In this document: positions 1-8,627 of the stretch, one piece after another | Layout: each line of letters opens with the position of its first letter | How positions within the stretch are numbered: position 1 is the stretch's first letter | NCBI GenBank assembly: GCA_963835295.1 | Contig: CAWIEX010000014.1 | Location: 248,001 to 312,000, forward strand | Source: JAOPZW01 sp963835295 | Lineage (GTDB): Bacteria; Actinomycetota; Thermoleophilia; Solirubrobacterales; Solirubrobacteraceae | Length of the DNA stretch: 64,000 bases | Reading direction: 5' to 3' | Notes under the pieces: generated by a model | What the model was told of the DNA's origin: nothing | Database searches by the model: none | The model's input: only the letters and a program-made list of their open reading frames with translations | Position numbers and translations under genes: made by a program

Positions 1-1099
1 CCGCAGCGCCCTGGCGCTCAAGCTCCTCTTCCACGCTCCATCTGGGGCGATCGCGGCAGCGGCCACGGCGTCGTTGCCCGAGGAGATCGGCGGCGAGCGC
101 AACTGGGACTATCGCTTCTGCTGGGTGCGCGACTCGGCCTTCACGCTCGAGGCGCTTCTGCACCTGGGCTGCCCGGGGGAGGCCGAGGCGTTCTTCTGGT
201 GGCTGCTGCACGCGTCCCAGCTCACCCGCCCGCGACTGCAGGTCCTCTACCGCCTCGACGGCGGCGAGCGCGCGCCAGAGCGCACGCTCGAGCTGGACGG
301 CTACCGCGGGTCGCGCCCGGTCCGGGTCGGCAACGACGCCGCGGCGCAGACCCAGCTGGACGTCTACGGCGACCTGCTGCAGACCGCTCTGATCTACGCG
401 GAGGCGGGCGGGCGGGTCGACCGCGAGACCGGCCGGCGGCTCGCCGCGATCGCCGACCTCGTCTGCCGCATCTGGCGCCAGCCGGACTCCGGCATCTGGG
501 AGGTTCGCAGCGAGGCGCTGCACTTCACCCATTCGAAGATGATGTGCTGGGTGGCGTTGGACCGCGCTGTTCGCCTGAGCGACGCCGGCCACGTTCCCTC
601 GGGGCATGCGGCGACGTGGCGTGGCGAGGCGCTCGCGATCCGCGAGTTCATCGAGACGCGCTGCTGGTCGCAGCGACGGGGTAGCTACGCCCGTCACGCC
701 GGCGGCGAGGAACTCGACGCCAGCGTGCTGCTCGGGGTGCTGCTCGGCTACGGCGCCGAGGATCCCGCACGGCTGGCAGCGACGGTGACCGTGCTGCAGC
801 GTGACCTCGGGCGCGGGCCGCTGGTCCATCGCTACAGCGGAGAGGACGGCCTGCGCGGCGTCGAAGGAGCGTTCTTGTGCTGCTCCTTCTGGCTGGCCGA
901 CGCGCTGGCCCGCATCGGACGCATCGAGGAGGCGACCGAGCTCATGCGACAGCTCATCGCGCTGGCCAACGACGTCGGCCTCTACGCCGAGGAGCTCGAC
1001 CCTCAGACCAACGAGCTGTTGGGCAACACCCCGCAGGGGCTCGTCCATCTCGCCCTCATCAACGCGGCGGTCTCGATCGCCGAGGCGAGCGGCCGATGA
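1..1099 (+). CDS. GH15-family glucoamylase/trehalase-like hydrolase (C-terminal part)
   Basis: The reading frame is open from base 2, so the gene begins before the window and only its last 365 residues are here. They are the (alpha/alpha)6-barrel catalytic half of glycoside hydrolase family 15, which removes glucose from alpha-glucans or trehalose. Visible signatures are SLPEEIGGERNWDYR near the start of the fragment, the FTHSKMMCWVALDRA stretch preceded by the WEVRSEALH segment that carries the expected general acid, and the C-terminal GLYAEELDPQTNELLGN motif with the expected base Glu, followed by the usual LVHLALINAA ending. The stop overlaps the next start (ATGA at 1096). The exact substrate cannot be told from sequence. 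Confidence 0.93.
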   Translation, partial: RSALALKLLFHAPSGAIAAAATASLPEEIGGERNWDYRFCWVRDSAFTLEALLHLGCPGEAEAFFWWLLHASQLTRPRLQVLYRLDGGERAPERTLELDGYRGSRPVRVGNDAAAQTQLDVYGDLLQTALIYAEAGGRVDRETGRRLAAIADLVCRIWRQPDSGIWEVRSEALHFTHSKMMCWVALDRAVRLSDAGHVPSGHAATWRGEALAIREFIETRCWSQRRGSYARHAGGEELDASVLLGVLLGYGAEDPARLAATVTVLQRDLGRGPLVHRYSGEDGLRGVEGAFLCCSFWLADALARIGRIEEATELMRQLIALANDVGLYAEELDPQTNELLGNTPQGLVHLALINAAVSIAEASGR

Positions 1100-1578
1100 G
1101 CCTCTGGGGAGCCCTCGCCGGGGGGTTCGTCGGCACGCTGGTGCTCACCACCGCCCTGCGGACGGCCAACGAGCTCGGGCTCACCCGCGTCGACCTGCCT
1201 TTCCTGCTCGGCACCGCGTTCACCGGCGATCGAGCGCGCGCCAAAGCGATCGGGTATCTGCTGCACCTGCTGGCCGGAGAGGTGTTCGCGCTCATCTACT
1301 ACGCGATCTTCGCCGCGATCGACACCGGCGGCTGGCTCGTCGGAGCCTTGTTCGGGCTCCTCCACGGCGTCGTGTCGGCCACCGCGCTGGTGAACATCCT
1401 GCTCCCGGTCGTCCATCCGCGCATGGGCAGTACCCTCAGCGCCGCCGACAGCGCGCCGCTGCTCGAACCGCCGGGGTTCCTAATGCGCAACTACGGTCGC
1501 GGCACCCCGATCGCGACCGTCCTGGCCCACATCGCGTATGGCGCGATCGTCGGCGGGCTCGCCACGATCGCCGCGTGA
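1096..1578 (+). CDS. Small integral membrane protein, function unknown
   Basis: A 160-residue protein whose ATG overlaps the stop of the GH15 gene, so the two are probably translationally coupled. It has about four hydrophobic segments (around residues 5-22, 52-72, 77-100 and 137-157) and short loops. I do not recognise a family with certainty; similar small proteins accompany trehalase-like GH15 genes in actinobacteria, but that is recollection, not evidence from this sequence. A role at the membrane is all that can be supported. Confidence 0.75.
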   Translation: MSLWGALAGGFVGTLVLTTALRTANELGLTRVDLPFLLGTAFTGDRARAKAIGYLLHLLAGEVFALIYYAIFAAIDTGGWLVGALFGLLHGVVSATALVNILLPVVHPRMGSTLSAADSAPLLEPPGFLMRNYGRGTPIATVLAHIAYGAIVGGLATIAA

Positions 1579-1652
1579 CGGGGAGAGCCTGGGCGGCGGA
1601 TGGGCCTTGATGCCCATAGCGACGGCCTCATGGCGCAACGAGGATCTTGGCC

Positions 1653-2333
1653 ATGCGATCGGGAAGAGACCAGGCGTCGCCGCCACTAACGCGAGACATG
1701 ACCTCGCACCACGATCGTGGCCCCGCACTCGCGCTGGCAACAGCGTCCCCGGGCCACGGCGCGGCCCGCGAGATCGACCACGCGGCGGTTCAGCGCACGG
1801 CCCGCGACCTCCTGCTGGCGCTCGGCGCTGACGTCGATGCCGAGGGCCTTCAGGAGACCCCGCGCCGGATGGCCGACGCCTACACCGAGCTGCTCACGCC
1901 CCACCCCTTCCGGGCGACGACGTTTCCCAACGATGACGGCTACGACGAGCTGATCGTCGCCCGGGCGATCCCCTTCCACTCGCTGTGCATGCACCACCTG
2001 CTGCCCTTCCACGGGGTGGCGCACGTCGGCTACCTGCCCGGCGAGCGGATCATCGGCCTGAGCAAGCTCGGCCGCGTCGTCGAGCTCTTCGCCCGCGACC
2101 TGCAGATCCAGGAGCGGATGACCACGCAGATCGCCCGCTGGCTGCAGCGCGAGCTCGAGCCCAAGGGCGTCGGCGTCGTCCTGGAAGCCGAGCACATGTG
2201 CATGTCGCTGCGCGGCGTGCAGAAGCTCGGCGCGACCACCGTGACCTCCGCGCTGCACGGCTGTGTGCGCGACGACGCCCGGACCCGCCAGGAGTTCCTG
2301 GCCCTGACCACGAGGACATCCCATGACCACTGA
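1653..2333 (+). CDS. folE: GTP cyclohydrolase I
   Basis: Converts GTP to 7,8-dihydroneopterin triphosphate, the first step of tetrahydrofolate synthesis and also an entry to queuosine (a queA gene lies at 45952). The FolE core spans residues 45-215. The zinc ligands are visible as Cys and His in SLCMHHLLPFHG and the second Cys in EAEHMCMSLRGV; the substrate loop GVQKLGATTVTSALHG is intact. I chose the ATG at 1653 because GAGGA lies 8 bases upstream; an in-frame ATG at 1698 would remove a poorly conserved leader and is possible. The 3' end overlaps the next gene by 11 bases, implying an operon. Confidence 0.95.
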   Translation: MRSGRDQASPPLTRDMTSHHDRGPALALATASPGHGAAREIDHAAVQRTARDLLLALGADVDAEGLQETPRRMADAYTELLTPHPFRATTFPNDDGYDELIVARAIPFHSLCMHHLLPFHGVAHVGYLPGERIIGLSKLGRVVELFARDLQIQERMTTQIARWLQRELEPKGVGVVLEAEHMCMSLRGVQKLGATTVTSALHGCVRDDARTRQEFLALTTRTSHDH

Positions 2334-3567
2334 CCGCACGTTCGTGATCGTCGGCGCCAGCCTGGCCGGCGCGAAGGCCGCAGAGACCCTGCGCGCCGAG
2401 GGCTTCGATGAGCGCGTGGTCCTCATCGGCGCCGAGGACGAGCGGCCCTACGAGCGTCCGCCGCTCTCCAAGGACTACCTGCGCGGGGAGGCCGAGCGCG
2501 AGACGGTCTACGTCCACACCGAGGGCTTCTACGCCGACCACGACATCGAGCTCCGTCTCGGCCGCACGGCGGTGAGCGTGAACGTCGCCGGCAGCGAGCT
2601 GGCGCTCGACGACGGCGAGCGCCTGCGCTACGACCGGCTGCTGCTCGCCACGGGTGCCGAGCCGCGGAGGCTTTCGATCCCCGGCGGCGACCTCGACGGC
2701 GTGCTCTACCTACGCAGCGTCGCCGACTGCGACGAGCTGCGCGCTCGACTGGACCGCGGCGGCGCGGTCGTCGTCATCGGGGCCGGCTGGATCGGCGCCG
2801 AAGTCGCCGCCTCGGCACGCCAGCGCGGCCTGGACGTCACGGTCGTCGACCGCCTCACCGTGCCGCTCGAGCGCGTGCTCGGCACAGAAGTGGGCGCCGT
2901 CTACCGCGACATCCACCTCGATCACGGCGTGCAGATGCTCCTGGGCACCGGCGTCGAAGCCTTCGAGGGAGGCACCGCGGTCGAGCGGGTGCGCACCAGC
3001 GACGGACGCGAGCTCGAGTGCGACTTCGTGGTCGTCGGCGTCGGCGTGCAGCCGCGCAGCGGGCTGGCCGCCCAGGCCGGGCTCGCGGTCGACAACGGCA
3101 TCCTCGTCGACGAGCACCTGCAGACGAGCGCGCCGAGCGTCTTCGCCGCCGGCGACGTCGCCAACGCCCACCACCCCTTCTACGGCGAGCGGATCCGTGT
3201 CGAGCACTGGGCCAACGCGCTGCACCAGGGACCGCTCGCCGCCCGCGCCATGCTCGGCGAGCCCAACATCTACGACCGCCTCCCGTACTTCTTCTCCGAC
3301 CAGTACGACGTCGGGATGGAGTACGCGGGCTTCGCCCGGACCTGGGACCGCGTCATCTTCCGTGGCGATCCCGCGACCCGCGAGTTCATCGCCTTCTGGC
3401 TCAGCGGCGATCGCGTCGTGGCGGGCATGAACGTCAACGTCTGGGACGTCATCGACCCGATCCAGCGCCTCATCGGCGAGCGCGTCGCCGTCGACGACCG
3501 GCGCCTCGCCGATCCCGACGTGCCGCTAGAGGAACTCGCGCCCGCCGGTACCGGGAGTTCGGCATGA
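2323..3567 (+). CDS. FAD-dependent ferredoxin/rubredoxin reductase-like oxidoreductase
   Basis: A 414-residue pyridine-nucleotide-disulfide oxidoreductase of the ferredoxin-NAD(P) reductase type. The FAD-binding Rossmann motif is VIVGASLAGAKAAETLR at residues 8-24; the NAD(P)-binding motif VVVIGAGWIGAEVAA lies near residue 150; the second FAD motif with the VFAAGDVAN signature is near 270; a reductase C-terminal domain follows. There is no redox-active CxxC, as expected for electron transfer to a ferredoxin rather than a disulfide. It overlaps folE and the transaldolase start (ATGA at 3564). Its partner could be the ferredoxin at 9433, but no linkage is shown. Confidence 0.92.
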   Translation: MTTDRTFVIVGASLAGAKAAETLRAEGFDERVVLIGAEDERPYERPPLSKDYLRGEAERETVYVHTEGFYADHDIELRLGRTAVSVNVAGSELALDDGERLRYDRLLLATGAEPRRLSIPGGDLDGVLYLRSVADCDELRARLDRGGAVVVIGAGWIGAEVAASARQRGLDVTVVDRLTVPLERVLGTEVGAVYRDIHLDHGVQMLLGTGVEAFEGGTAVERVRTSDGRELECDFVVVGVGVQPRSGLAAQAGLAVDNGILVDEHLQTSAPSVFAAGDVANAHHPFYGERIRVEHWANALHQGPLAARAMLGEPNIYDRLPYFFSDQYDVGMEYAGFARTWDRVIFRGDPATREFIAFWLSGDRVVAGMNVNVWDVIDPIQRLIGERVAVDDRRLADPDVPLEELAPAGTGSSA

Positions 3568-4682
3568 ACCGCCTCCAGCAGCTGCACGATGCCGGCGTCT
3601 CGGTCTGGCTCGACACGCTCTCCCGGGAGCTGCTGGACAGCGGCGCCTTCGAAGCGCTGATCGCCGACAGCGCGGTCACGGGGGCAACCTCCAACCCCAC
3701 GATCTTTGCCAAGGCGATCACGGGCTCGAACGCCTATGACGACCAGATCCGCGCGGCGGTCGCCTCGGGTGTGCGCGACGCGCAGGAGCTCTTCTTCGCG
3801 CTCGCGCTCGACGACGTCCGCCATGCGGCCGACCTGTTGCGCCCCGCCCACGACGCCAGCGGCGGGCGCGATGGGTTCATCTCGTTCGAATGCACACCAG
3901 ACCTGGCAGACGACACCGCGGCGACCATCGAGCAGGCTCTCGTGCTCTGGGAGCGCCTCTCGCGGCCAAACGTGATGATCAAGGTTCCCGCCACCGAGGC
4001 TGGCATCCCCGCCATCGAGGAGCTCACCGCCCGCGGCGTCAACGTCAACGTCACGTTGCTGTTCTCCGTCGAGCGCTACGAGCAGGTCATCGACGCCTAC
4101 GTCGCCGGCCTCGAGCGGCGAGTGTCGCGCGGGCAGCCGGTCGACGCCATCGCTTCGGTCGCCTCGTTCTTCGTCTCGCGCGTCGACACGAAGGCCGACG
4201 CCCTGCTCCCGGCCGACTCGGCCCTGCGCGGCCGCGTGGCCATCGCCAACGCCCACCGTGCCTACGGGCGCTTCCGCGCGCGCTTCGCCGACGAGCACTG
4301 GCGCGCACTAGGCGCCACCGGCGCCCAGCCACAACGACCCCTCTGGGCGAGCACCGGCACGAAGGACCCCGCCTACTCCGACGTGCTCTACGTCGAAGAG
4401 CTGATCGCTCCGGGCGTCGTCAACACCATGCCCGAGGCGACGCTGCGCGCCTTCGCCCACCATGGCGAGGCCACGCGCGTGCTGAGCGAGAGCACCGCGA
4501 CGGCCGACGAGGTCCTGCGCGATGCCGAGCGGGCGGGCGTCGAGCTCGCCGCGGTCACCGCGCAGCTCGAGCGCGAAGGCGTGGAGTCCTTCTGCGACTC
4601 GTACCACGAGCTGATCGAACGTATCGAGACCAAGACCGAAGGCGGCGTCATGGCGACCGAACGTCCCAACGCCGTCAGATAA
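3564..4682 (+). CDS. tal: Transaldolase
   Basis: Class I aldolase of the pentose phosphate pathway, moving a dihydroxyacetone unit between sugar phosphates. At 372 residues it matches the long actinobacterial type. The N-terminal VTGATSNPTIFAKAI motif and the Schiff-base Lys in the PNVMIKVPATEAG segment are present, as is the VNVTLLFSVERY strand and the LWASTGTKDPAYSD motif. Its ATG overlaps the reductase stop by four bases, and a DoxX-like gene follows after 11 bases with a good AAGGAG ribosome site, so folE to the DoxX-like gene probably form one transcription unit. Confidence 0.96.
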   Translation: MNRLQQLHDAGVSVWLDTLSRELLDSGAFEALIADSAVTGATSNPTIFAKAITGSNAYDDQIRAAVASGVRDAQELFFALALDDVRHAADLLRPAHDASGGRDGFISFECTPDLADDTAATIEQALVLWERLSRPNVMIKVPATEAGIPAIEELTARGVNVNVTLLFSVERYEQVIDAYVAGLERRVSRGQPVDAIASVASFFVSRVDTKADALLPADSALRGRVAIANAHRAYGRFRARFADEHWRALGATGAQPQRPLWASTGTKDPAYSDVLYVEELIAPGVVNTMPEATLRAFAHHGEATRVLSESTATADEVLRDAERAGVELAAVTAQLEREGVESFCDSYHELIERIETKTEGGVMATERPNAVR

Positions 4683-4693
4683 GGAGCCCCACG

Positions 4694-5167
4694 ATGGCCA
4701 TCACGACACCTCAAAGCCGTTTCAAGCACACCGGATCCGCGAATGGGGGAGACACCGTCCCCGCGCGCGCGGACTGGCGCGACCCGCGCTATCAGGCCTT
4801 CTCCCTGCTGCGACTGGCCTTCACCGTCGCGCCGATCGCCTTCGGCCTGGACAAGTTCTTCAACGTCCTCGTCGACTGGCCCACCTACCTGGCGCCCTGG
4901 ATCAACGACATCGCGCCCGGAAGCGGCCAGGACTTCATGTACGTCGTCGGCGCGGTCGAGATCCTCGCCGGGATCATCGTCGCGCTCAAGCCCCGCTACG
5001 GCGCCTACGTCGTCGCCGGTTGGCTGGCTGGCATCGTCATCAACCTGCTCACGTACTCGGGCTTCTATGACATCGCCCTGCGCGACTTCGGGCTCATGCT
5101 CGCCGCGCTGACCCTCGCCCGGCTCGCGTCCATCTACGACCCCCCGCTGCGGCTCGGCCGCCACTGA
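4694..5167 (+). CDS. DoxX-like membrane protein
   Basis: A 157-residue protein with four predicted membrane segments (about residues 35-52, 75-95, 100-122 and 127-147). The Gly/Asp pattern around GLDKFFNVLVDW and GAVEILAGIIVALKP is that of the DoxX/DUF4383-like quinone-associated membrane family. AAGGAG at 4681-4686 sits 7 bases before the ATG. It closes the operon begun at folE; a strong hairpin follows at about 5242-5282. Biochemical role unproven. Confidence 0.82.
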   Translation: MAITTPQSRFKHTGSANGGDTVPARADWRDPRYQAFSLLRLAFTVAPIAFGLDKFFNVLVDWPTYLAPWINDIAPGSGQDFMYVVGAVEILAGIIVALKPRYGAYVVAGWLAGIVINLLTYSGFYDIALRDFGLMLAALTLARLASIYDPPLRLGRH

Positions 5168-5241
5168 GCGACCGCTGCGAGCGAACCGGTGGCCCTGACG
5201 ACAGGGCTCGCTGCGGACCTGGAGCCGATGTGGGTCCCCCC

Positions 5242-5282
5242 GGGCCGGGGGCCGGATCAGCAGATCCGGCCCCGGGGGCCCG
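5242..5282 (+). terminator. GC-rich hairpin after the folE-tal-doxX unit
   Basis: Bases 5248-5258 pair perfectly with 5263-5273 (11 bp, AGCA loop), with partial extension outward. It lies 80-115 bases past the DoxX-like stop. It has no clear T-tract, so it is an intrinsic-terminator-like structure of the kind common in high-GC actinobacteria. The rest of 5168-5366 shows nothing else recognisable. Confidence 0.55.
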
Positions 5283-5366
5283 TCTCCCGAGCGTCGGCCC
5301 TGTGCGGCTCATGACCGTGTGCGTTTCGGGCAGAACCGTGGGGGCGCGACGTTAGCCGCGACAACA

Positions 5367-5391
5367 CTTTTCCCATGGGCGGTGTGCAAAG
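5367..5391 (+). promoter_or_regulatory. Palindromic operator, site 1 of 5
   Basis: Imperfect 9-7-9 inverted repeat: left half cttttccca, 7-base spacer, right half tgtgcaaag. It lies 34 bases before the start at 5425. Four more copies with the same half-sites and identical spacing occur at 6306, 8014, 9344 and 9386. The shared pattern is TTTTCCCA-N7-TGTGAAAA. A second small inverted repeat (GGAGGA/TCCTCC, 5395-5410) covers the likely ribosome site of the 5425 gene. Confidence 0.65.
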
Positions 5392-5424
5392 ATCGGAGGA
5401 TCGTTCCTCCGACGACTGGTCGCC

Positions 5425-5967
5425 ATGATCACCATGATCACCGATCCCCAAGCGCTGGCCCATCCTTCCGAGCCTTCGGCCTCCATCCGCGGGCGTGGGC
5501 TCATCCTGGACCGATCGACAGTCGTCTTCCTCGCCTGCGCCGGCGTTCTGATCGTCGCGGGCGGCGCCGTGGCCGCGGTGAACAGCGCGACGCCCTTCGG
5601 CCACGGTTCGTGGCTTGCCGCCTACCTGGTCCTCGTGGGCGGGGTATCGCAGGGCGTCCTGGGAGCCGGGCGCCTGGCCCTGCGTGCGCTTCGGCCCACT
5701 CCGGCACTGCTGCGGGCGCAGCTCGTGCTGTGGAATCTCGGCAGCCTCGCCGTTGCGGCCGGGGTGCTCGCCGATGTGTCACCAGTGGTGACCGTGGGAA
5801 GCGTCGCGCTGCTGTGGGCACTGGCGCTGTTCGCGACCGGGGCGCGCGGGGTGCGACGCGAGGTGCGCGTCCGCGCGGTCGTCTACCTGGCGATCATCGT
5901 TGGCCTGGCCGCGAGCGTCGTCGTCGGGAGTGCGCTTGCCGACGCAATACCCGGCGCCTGGCTGTGA
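5425..5967 (+). CDS. Four-helix membrane protein of the putative redox/NO regulon
   Basis: A 180-residue protein with four strongly hydrophobic segments (about residues 33-53, 65-85, 97-135 as a pair, 150-172) and no recognised catalytic motif. The repeated MITMIT at the N-terminus offers two ATG starts six bases... nine bases apart (5425 and 5434); the first is used here. It stands alone between the terminator-like hairpin and the convergent DUF2249 gene and has operator site 1 in its promoter region. Function unknown; the shared operator ties it to the hemerythrin/DUF2249/ferredoxin group. Confidence 0.72.
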   Translation: MITMITDPQALAHPSEPSASIRGRGLILDRSTVVFLACAGVLIVAGGAVAAVNSATPFGHGSWLAAYLVLVGGVSQGVLGAGRLALRALRPTPALLRAQLVLWNLGSLAVAAGVLADVSPVVTVGSVALLWALALFATGARGVRREVRVRAVVYLAIIVGLAASVVVGSALADAIPGAWL

Positions 5968-5998
5968 GAAGCCGGTGCGATGTCGCCCTGGCGGATCC

Positions 5999-6265
5999 TC
6001 AGCGCCGGCGCGTGATCTCCGCGCGCCATACGACTGGTCCCGTAGCCGTCCAGATCCACCGGTACTCGTGGGGGCACCAGCCCTCGATTTGCCAGCGGAG
6101 CGTTTCGGGCTCGTAGTCGCAGGCGATGACCAGGTGGTCGTCAGGCCCGAGGTCATCGAGGCGCTCAAAGACCACGCTCGTGTGATGGCCGCGCGGATAG
6201 TCGCCCAGGTGCAGCTCCCAGGTACGCGGTGCTCGGGAAGGGACCTGACGTGGCGGCAAGAGCAT
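5999..6265 (-). CDS. DUF2249 domain protein
   Basis: An 88-residue protein, essentially one DUF2249 (TusA/SirA-like fold) domain: an ELHLGDYPRG strand, the VVFERLDDLGPDDHLVIACDYEPETLRWQI core and a C-terminal WTATGPVVWRAEI strand. In other bacteria DUF2249 proteins are commonly found with hemerythrin domains and nitric-oxide or denitrification functions. I chose the ATG at 6265 because AGAGGA lies 8 bases upstream; an ATG at 6307 would sit inside operator site 2. It is divergent from the unknown gene at 6376 and convergent with 5425. Confidence 0.82.
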   Translation of the reverse strand: MLLPPRQVPSRAPRTWELHLGDYPRGHHTSVVFERLDDLGPDDHLVIACDYEPETLRWQIEGWCPHEYRWIWTATGPVVWRAEITRRR

Positions 6266-6305
6266 GACGGGCGTCCTCTTGGTGTCGTGGCCTGGGTGAT
6301 CTTGC

Positions 6306-6330
6306 ATTTTACTAAGTACACTGTGAAAAA
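6306..6330. promoter_or_regulatory. Palindromic operator, site 2 of 5, between divergent genes
   Basis: Half-sites attttacta and tgtgaaaaa separated by 7 bases, in a markedly AT-rich patch. It lies 40 bases from the DUF2249 start on one side and 45 bases from the 6376 start on the other, so one site could control both divergent promoters. Confidence 0.65.
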
Positions 6331-6375
6331 GGAACAAGAGGCGTGTAAGAGCCAGTCGACGCTAGGAGGCTCGCC

Positions 6376-6873
6376 ATGAGCACCACAAAGCAAGTAAGGC
6401 CGACTGGCCTCGGCCGAGGTGGCGAGCGGCCGGCGGGATCGAGCGAGGGCCCGCCGTCGCCGGTACAGGCTGCGCCGGTGGCAGCCGCGGCCACCGCGCG
6501 TCGCTACCGCGTGATGTTCGCCGTGCCGTTTCAGACCGCAATGAGCGACGCCGACATCCACCGACTCAACAGCGTGCTAGGCATGGATACGCACCTGCAC
6601 CCCAAGCTTCGAGGGAGTCCCGCCAGCCCCGGCGTGTCACGTCTCGACTTCTTCTCCGGCCTGTTCCTCGTCCGCGGCGACGGGCCTCGGGACTGGCGAT
6701 TGGAGGGTCGCACGTGGGGAGCCCCGGCGCCCGAAAGCGTTCAGGGCTGGCACCTGGTCGCGGCCGACGCGGCACGGCTGCTGGATCCCACGGTCCCGGT
6801 GCCGCCGCGGCTCGAGACCCATGGCCGACCAACGACCATCGGCACACTGAGCAGTGCAACAGCTCGTCGGTAG
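6376..6873 (+). CDS. Unknown protein, divergent from the DUF2249 gene
   Basis: A 165-residue soluble protein. The first 40 residues are low-complexity (Gly, Pro, Ala rich); the likely folded part starts at ARRYRVMFAVPFQTAM. Aromatic and Trp residues are frequent (DWRLEGRTWGAPAP, VQGWHLVAAD). TAGGAGG ends 6 bases before the ATG, an excellent ribosome site, and operator site 2 lies upstream, both supporting a real gene. I do not recognise the family. Its shared regulation with hemerythrin and DUF2249 genes is the only hint about role. Confidence 0.65.
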   Translation: MSTTKQVRPTGLGRGGERPAGSSEGPPSPVQAAPVAAAATARRYRVMFAVPFQTAMSDADIHRLNSVLGMDTHLHPKLRGSPASPGVSRLDFFSGLFLVRGDGPRDWRLEGRTWGAPAPESVQGWHLVAADAARLLDPTVPVPPRLETHGRPTTIGTLSSATARR

Positions 6874-7595
6874 AGCCATTCGCGCTTCAGCCTGCCGCTG
6901 CCCAAGGCGGGCTACCCGTCCGGCCACGCTCCCGATCAGGCTGCGCTGGTGCAGCACGGCCCCTATCACGGTTACCTAGTGTGCTTGTCCCACTGTGGAG
7001 GCCGCGTCGCGAGGCGTCGCGAGCCCGCGCCAGGCCGCCCGCACCTCGACGCGGGCGCGCGACCACCCATGCGCCGGACCCGCGGCCGCAGGCCAAGGCG
7101 GGCGCCCCATCGCGGCATTGCCCTGCTGATCGCCGGCCTGACGCTCCTCATGGTCGTCGAAGGCGTCCGCGACGACCGTGCCGAAGAGGCGGCCCTGTTC
7201 GCGGCGATCAATGGGCGGGATTATCGCTGGCATAGACCCTCGGGTCGCGCGAGGCGCTTGAGCACGTCGTGCCGGGCGCCGGCTTCTGAGAGCTCCAGCA
7301 ACCGCGCGACCTCCCGCGGCGCAAGCTGCTGCAGATAGCCTCGCATCAGCGCCGGGCGCTGCACTGCTGGTCTTGACCTGAGCTGCGCCCAGACCGCCTC
7401 GGCCGTGAGCGCACGCGTCGCGCGCCCCGGCACTGACGCTTGAGTCGAAGTCCGCGGGCGGTCAGCCGCGGAATCAGCTCGGTGAGGTGATCGCCGGCTT
7501 GGCTTCTTCACCAGCGGCTCAGCGAGCTCTCCATTGCTGCTCGGGTGGCTTGGAGCGTTCGCGCCAAGGACGACGGGATGACCGCCACCGAGCAC
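6874..7595. other. Low-confidence stretch with two weak ORFs
   Basis: No convincing gene. A plus-strand ORF from about 7069 to 7338 starts with an Arg-rich leader and one hydrophobic segment (GIALLIAGLTLLMVVEGV), then loses protein-like character. A minus-strand ORF, 7595 to 7221, begins with a GTG directly after the stop of the 7596 gene and ends in a helix-rich segment (LMRGYLQQLAPREVARLLEL) that could be the tail of a DNA-binding protein. Neither has a recognised family; either may be a degraded remnant. Confidence 0.35.
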
Positions 7596-7994
7596 TTACG
7601 CGGGCGACTCCCCATCGTCAGCGAGCAGTCTCATGATGTAGGAGACCACGCCGAAAGTCGTGGCGAAATCCACGAGCATCACCGGCGCAAGTATCCACAA
7701 GCCGTCCACGCTCCCCACGACGATTACCGCGGTGACCATGACCAGCGTCGCGGCGACGAAGACTCCGAGCAGGGCGCCGACGCCGTCCCGTAGCGTGCGC
7801 GGCGCGCGGGTATGAGAGCGGTGCGGCCGCACGGGCGTGGCGACAACCGGCGCGGGCGACCGCCGGGTGGCCAGGGCTGAGGCGGCGCGGCGAGTCGGTC
7901 GATGGCCGACAGACGCGGGGAGGGGCGAGGTGGCTCGTCGGCTGCGCATCGAAGCGCGAGCCGGCGAACCGACAGGCATGGGCTGGACGGCCAC
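7596..7994 (-). CDS. Small membrane protein of the putative redox/NO regulon
   Basis: About 132 residues: a basic, low-complexity N-terminal half followed by two membrane helices (GALLGVFVAATLVMVTAVIVVGSV and WILAPVMLVDFATTFGVVSYIM). I chose the GTG at 7994 because GGAGGT precedes it by 9 bases. Upstream in-frame GTG (8021) and ATG (8015) codons exist but fall inside operator site 3, which argues against them. No family recognised. It lies downstream of the hemerythrin gene on the same strand and has its own operator. Confidence 0.6.
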   Translation of the reverse strand: MAVQPMPVGSPARASMRSRRATSPLPASVGHRPTRRAASALATRRSPAPVVATPVRPHRSHTRAPRTLRDGVGALLGVFVAATLVMVTAVIVVGSVDGLWILAPVMLVDFATTFGVVSYIMRLLADDGESPA

Positions 7995-8013
7995 GACGGC
8001 ACCACCTCCAAGC

Positions 8014-8038
8014 ATTTTCACAACCGCCCTATGTAAAT
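8014..8038 (-). promoter_or_regulatory. Palindromic operator, site 3 of 5
   Basis: Half-sites attttcaca and tatgtaaat with a 7-base spacer; the second half matches the consensus at 7 of 9 positions. It lies 19 bases upstream of the preferred start of the 7596-7994 gene, between that gene and the hemerythrin stop at 8079. Confidence 0.55.
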
Positions 8039-8078
8039 TAGCAGGTTCACCTGCCGGGCTGGGATGTCCCCCGCCGGT

Positions 8079-8627
8079 CTACGCGCCTTGCCAAGACCCC
8101 GCGCAGCCCTCGGCGTGCTCGAGCGCGGTGGCCACGGTGGCGAGGCGGGTGGTGGGGAGCGCGGCCTCGATGAGCGGGAAGAGCTGGCGCTCCTCGAGCC
8201 TGACGTGGTCCGCCAGGCGAGTCCCGAGCTCGTGCAGGATGGCCGGGTCGAGCGTCGCGTCGAGCATGAGCGCGTCGGCACGCGCGCGGATGTCGACGTG
8301 GTCGCACAGCGCTCGCGCGACGAGCGGATGATGGGGGTCACCGTGGCGCGCGTACGCGGGCAGCAGGATCTCTTCCTCGAGCCGAAAATGCTCGCGGCCG
8401 TGCTCCTCCCAGTAGCCCACGAACGCTGCGCGCCCGTCGCTCGCCGTCTCGGCGGTCGCGCGTTTGAGCGTGCGGGCGACGTAGAGCGCCAGGTGGTGGT
8501 CGTGAGAAAGCGTGACGAGGGCGCGGTCGCGCTTCATCGCGCAGGTCCGGGCGCGGCCAGCGCGCGTGGCACGCGCGGCGCGGGTCCCGGCTCGCGGCGC
8601 CGTGCTCGCGGGAGGCGGCGTGGTCAC
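8079..8627 (-). CDS. Hemerythrin-domain (HHE) protein
   Basis: A 182-residue protein with a four-helix di-iron hemerythrin-like domain after a 30-residue basic leader. Candidate iron ligands are the His residues in LSHDHHLALY, the EEHGREHFRLEEE segment, the CDHVDIRARAD segment and LADHVRLEERQLFPLIE, matching the spaced H, HxxxE, H, HxxxE pattern. Such domains bind O2 or NO or repair iron-sulfur centres. The GTG at 8627 overlaps the regulator stop as GTGA, implying translational coupling; an internal ATG at 8537 would give a domain-only form. Confidence 0.88.
   Translation of the reverse strand: MTTPPPASTAPRAGTRAARATRAGRARTCAMKRDRALVTLSHDHHLALYVARTLKRATAETASDGRAAFVGYWEEHGREHFRLEEEILLPAYARHGDPHHPLVARALCDHVDIRARADALMLDATLDPAILHELGTRLADHVRLEERQLFPLIEAALPTTRLATVATALEHAEGCAGSWQGA

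Noticed and set aside
7069..7338. Plus-strand ORF with one hydrophobic segment
   Set aside because: No ribosome site or family, and the second half overlaps a competing minus-strand ORF; kept only as a weak region note.
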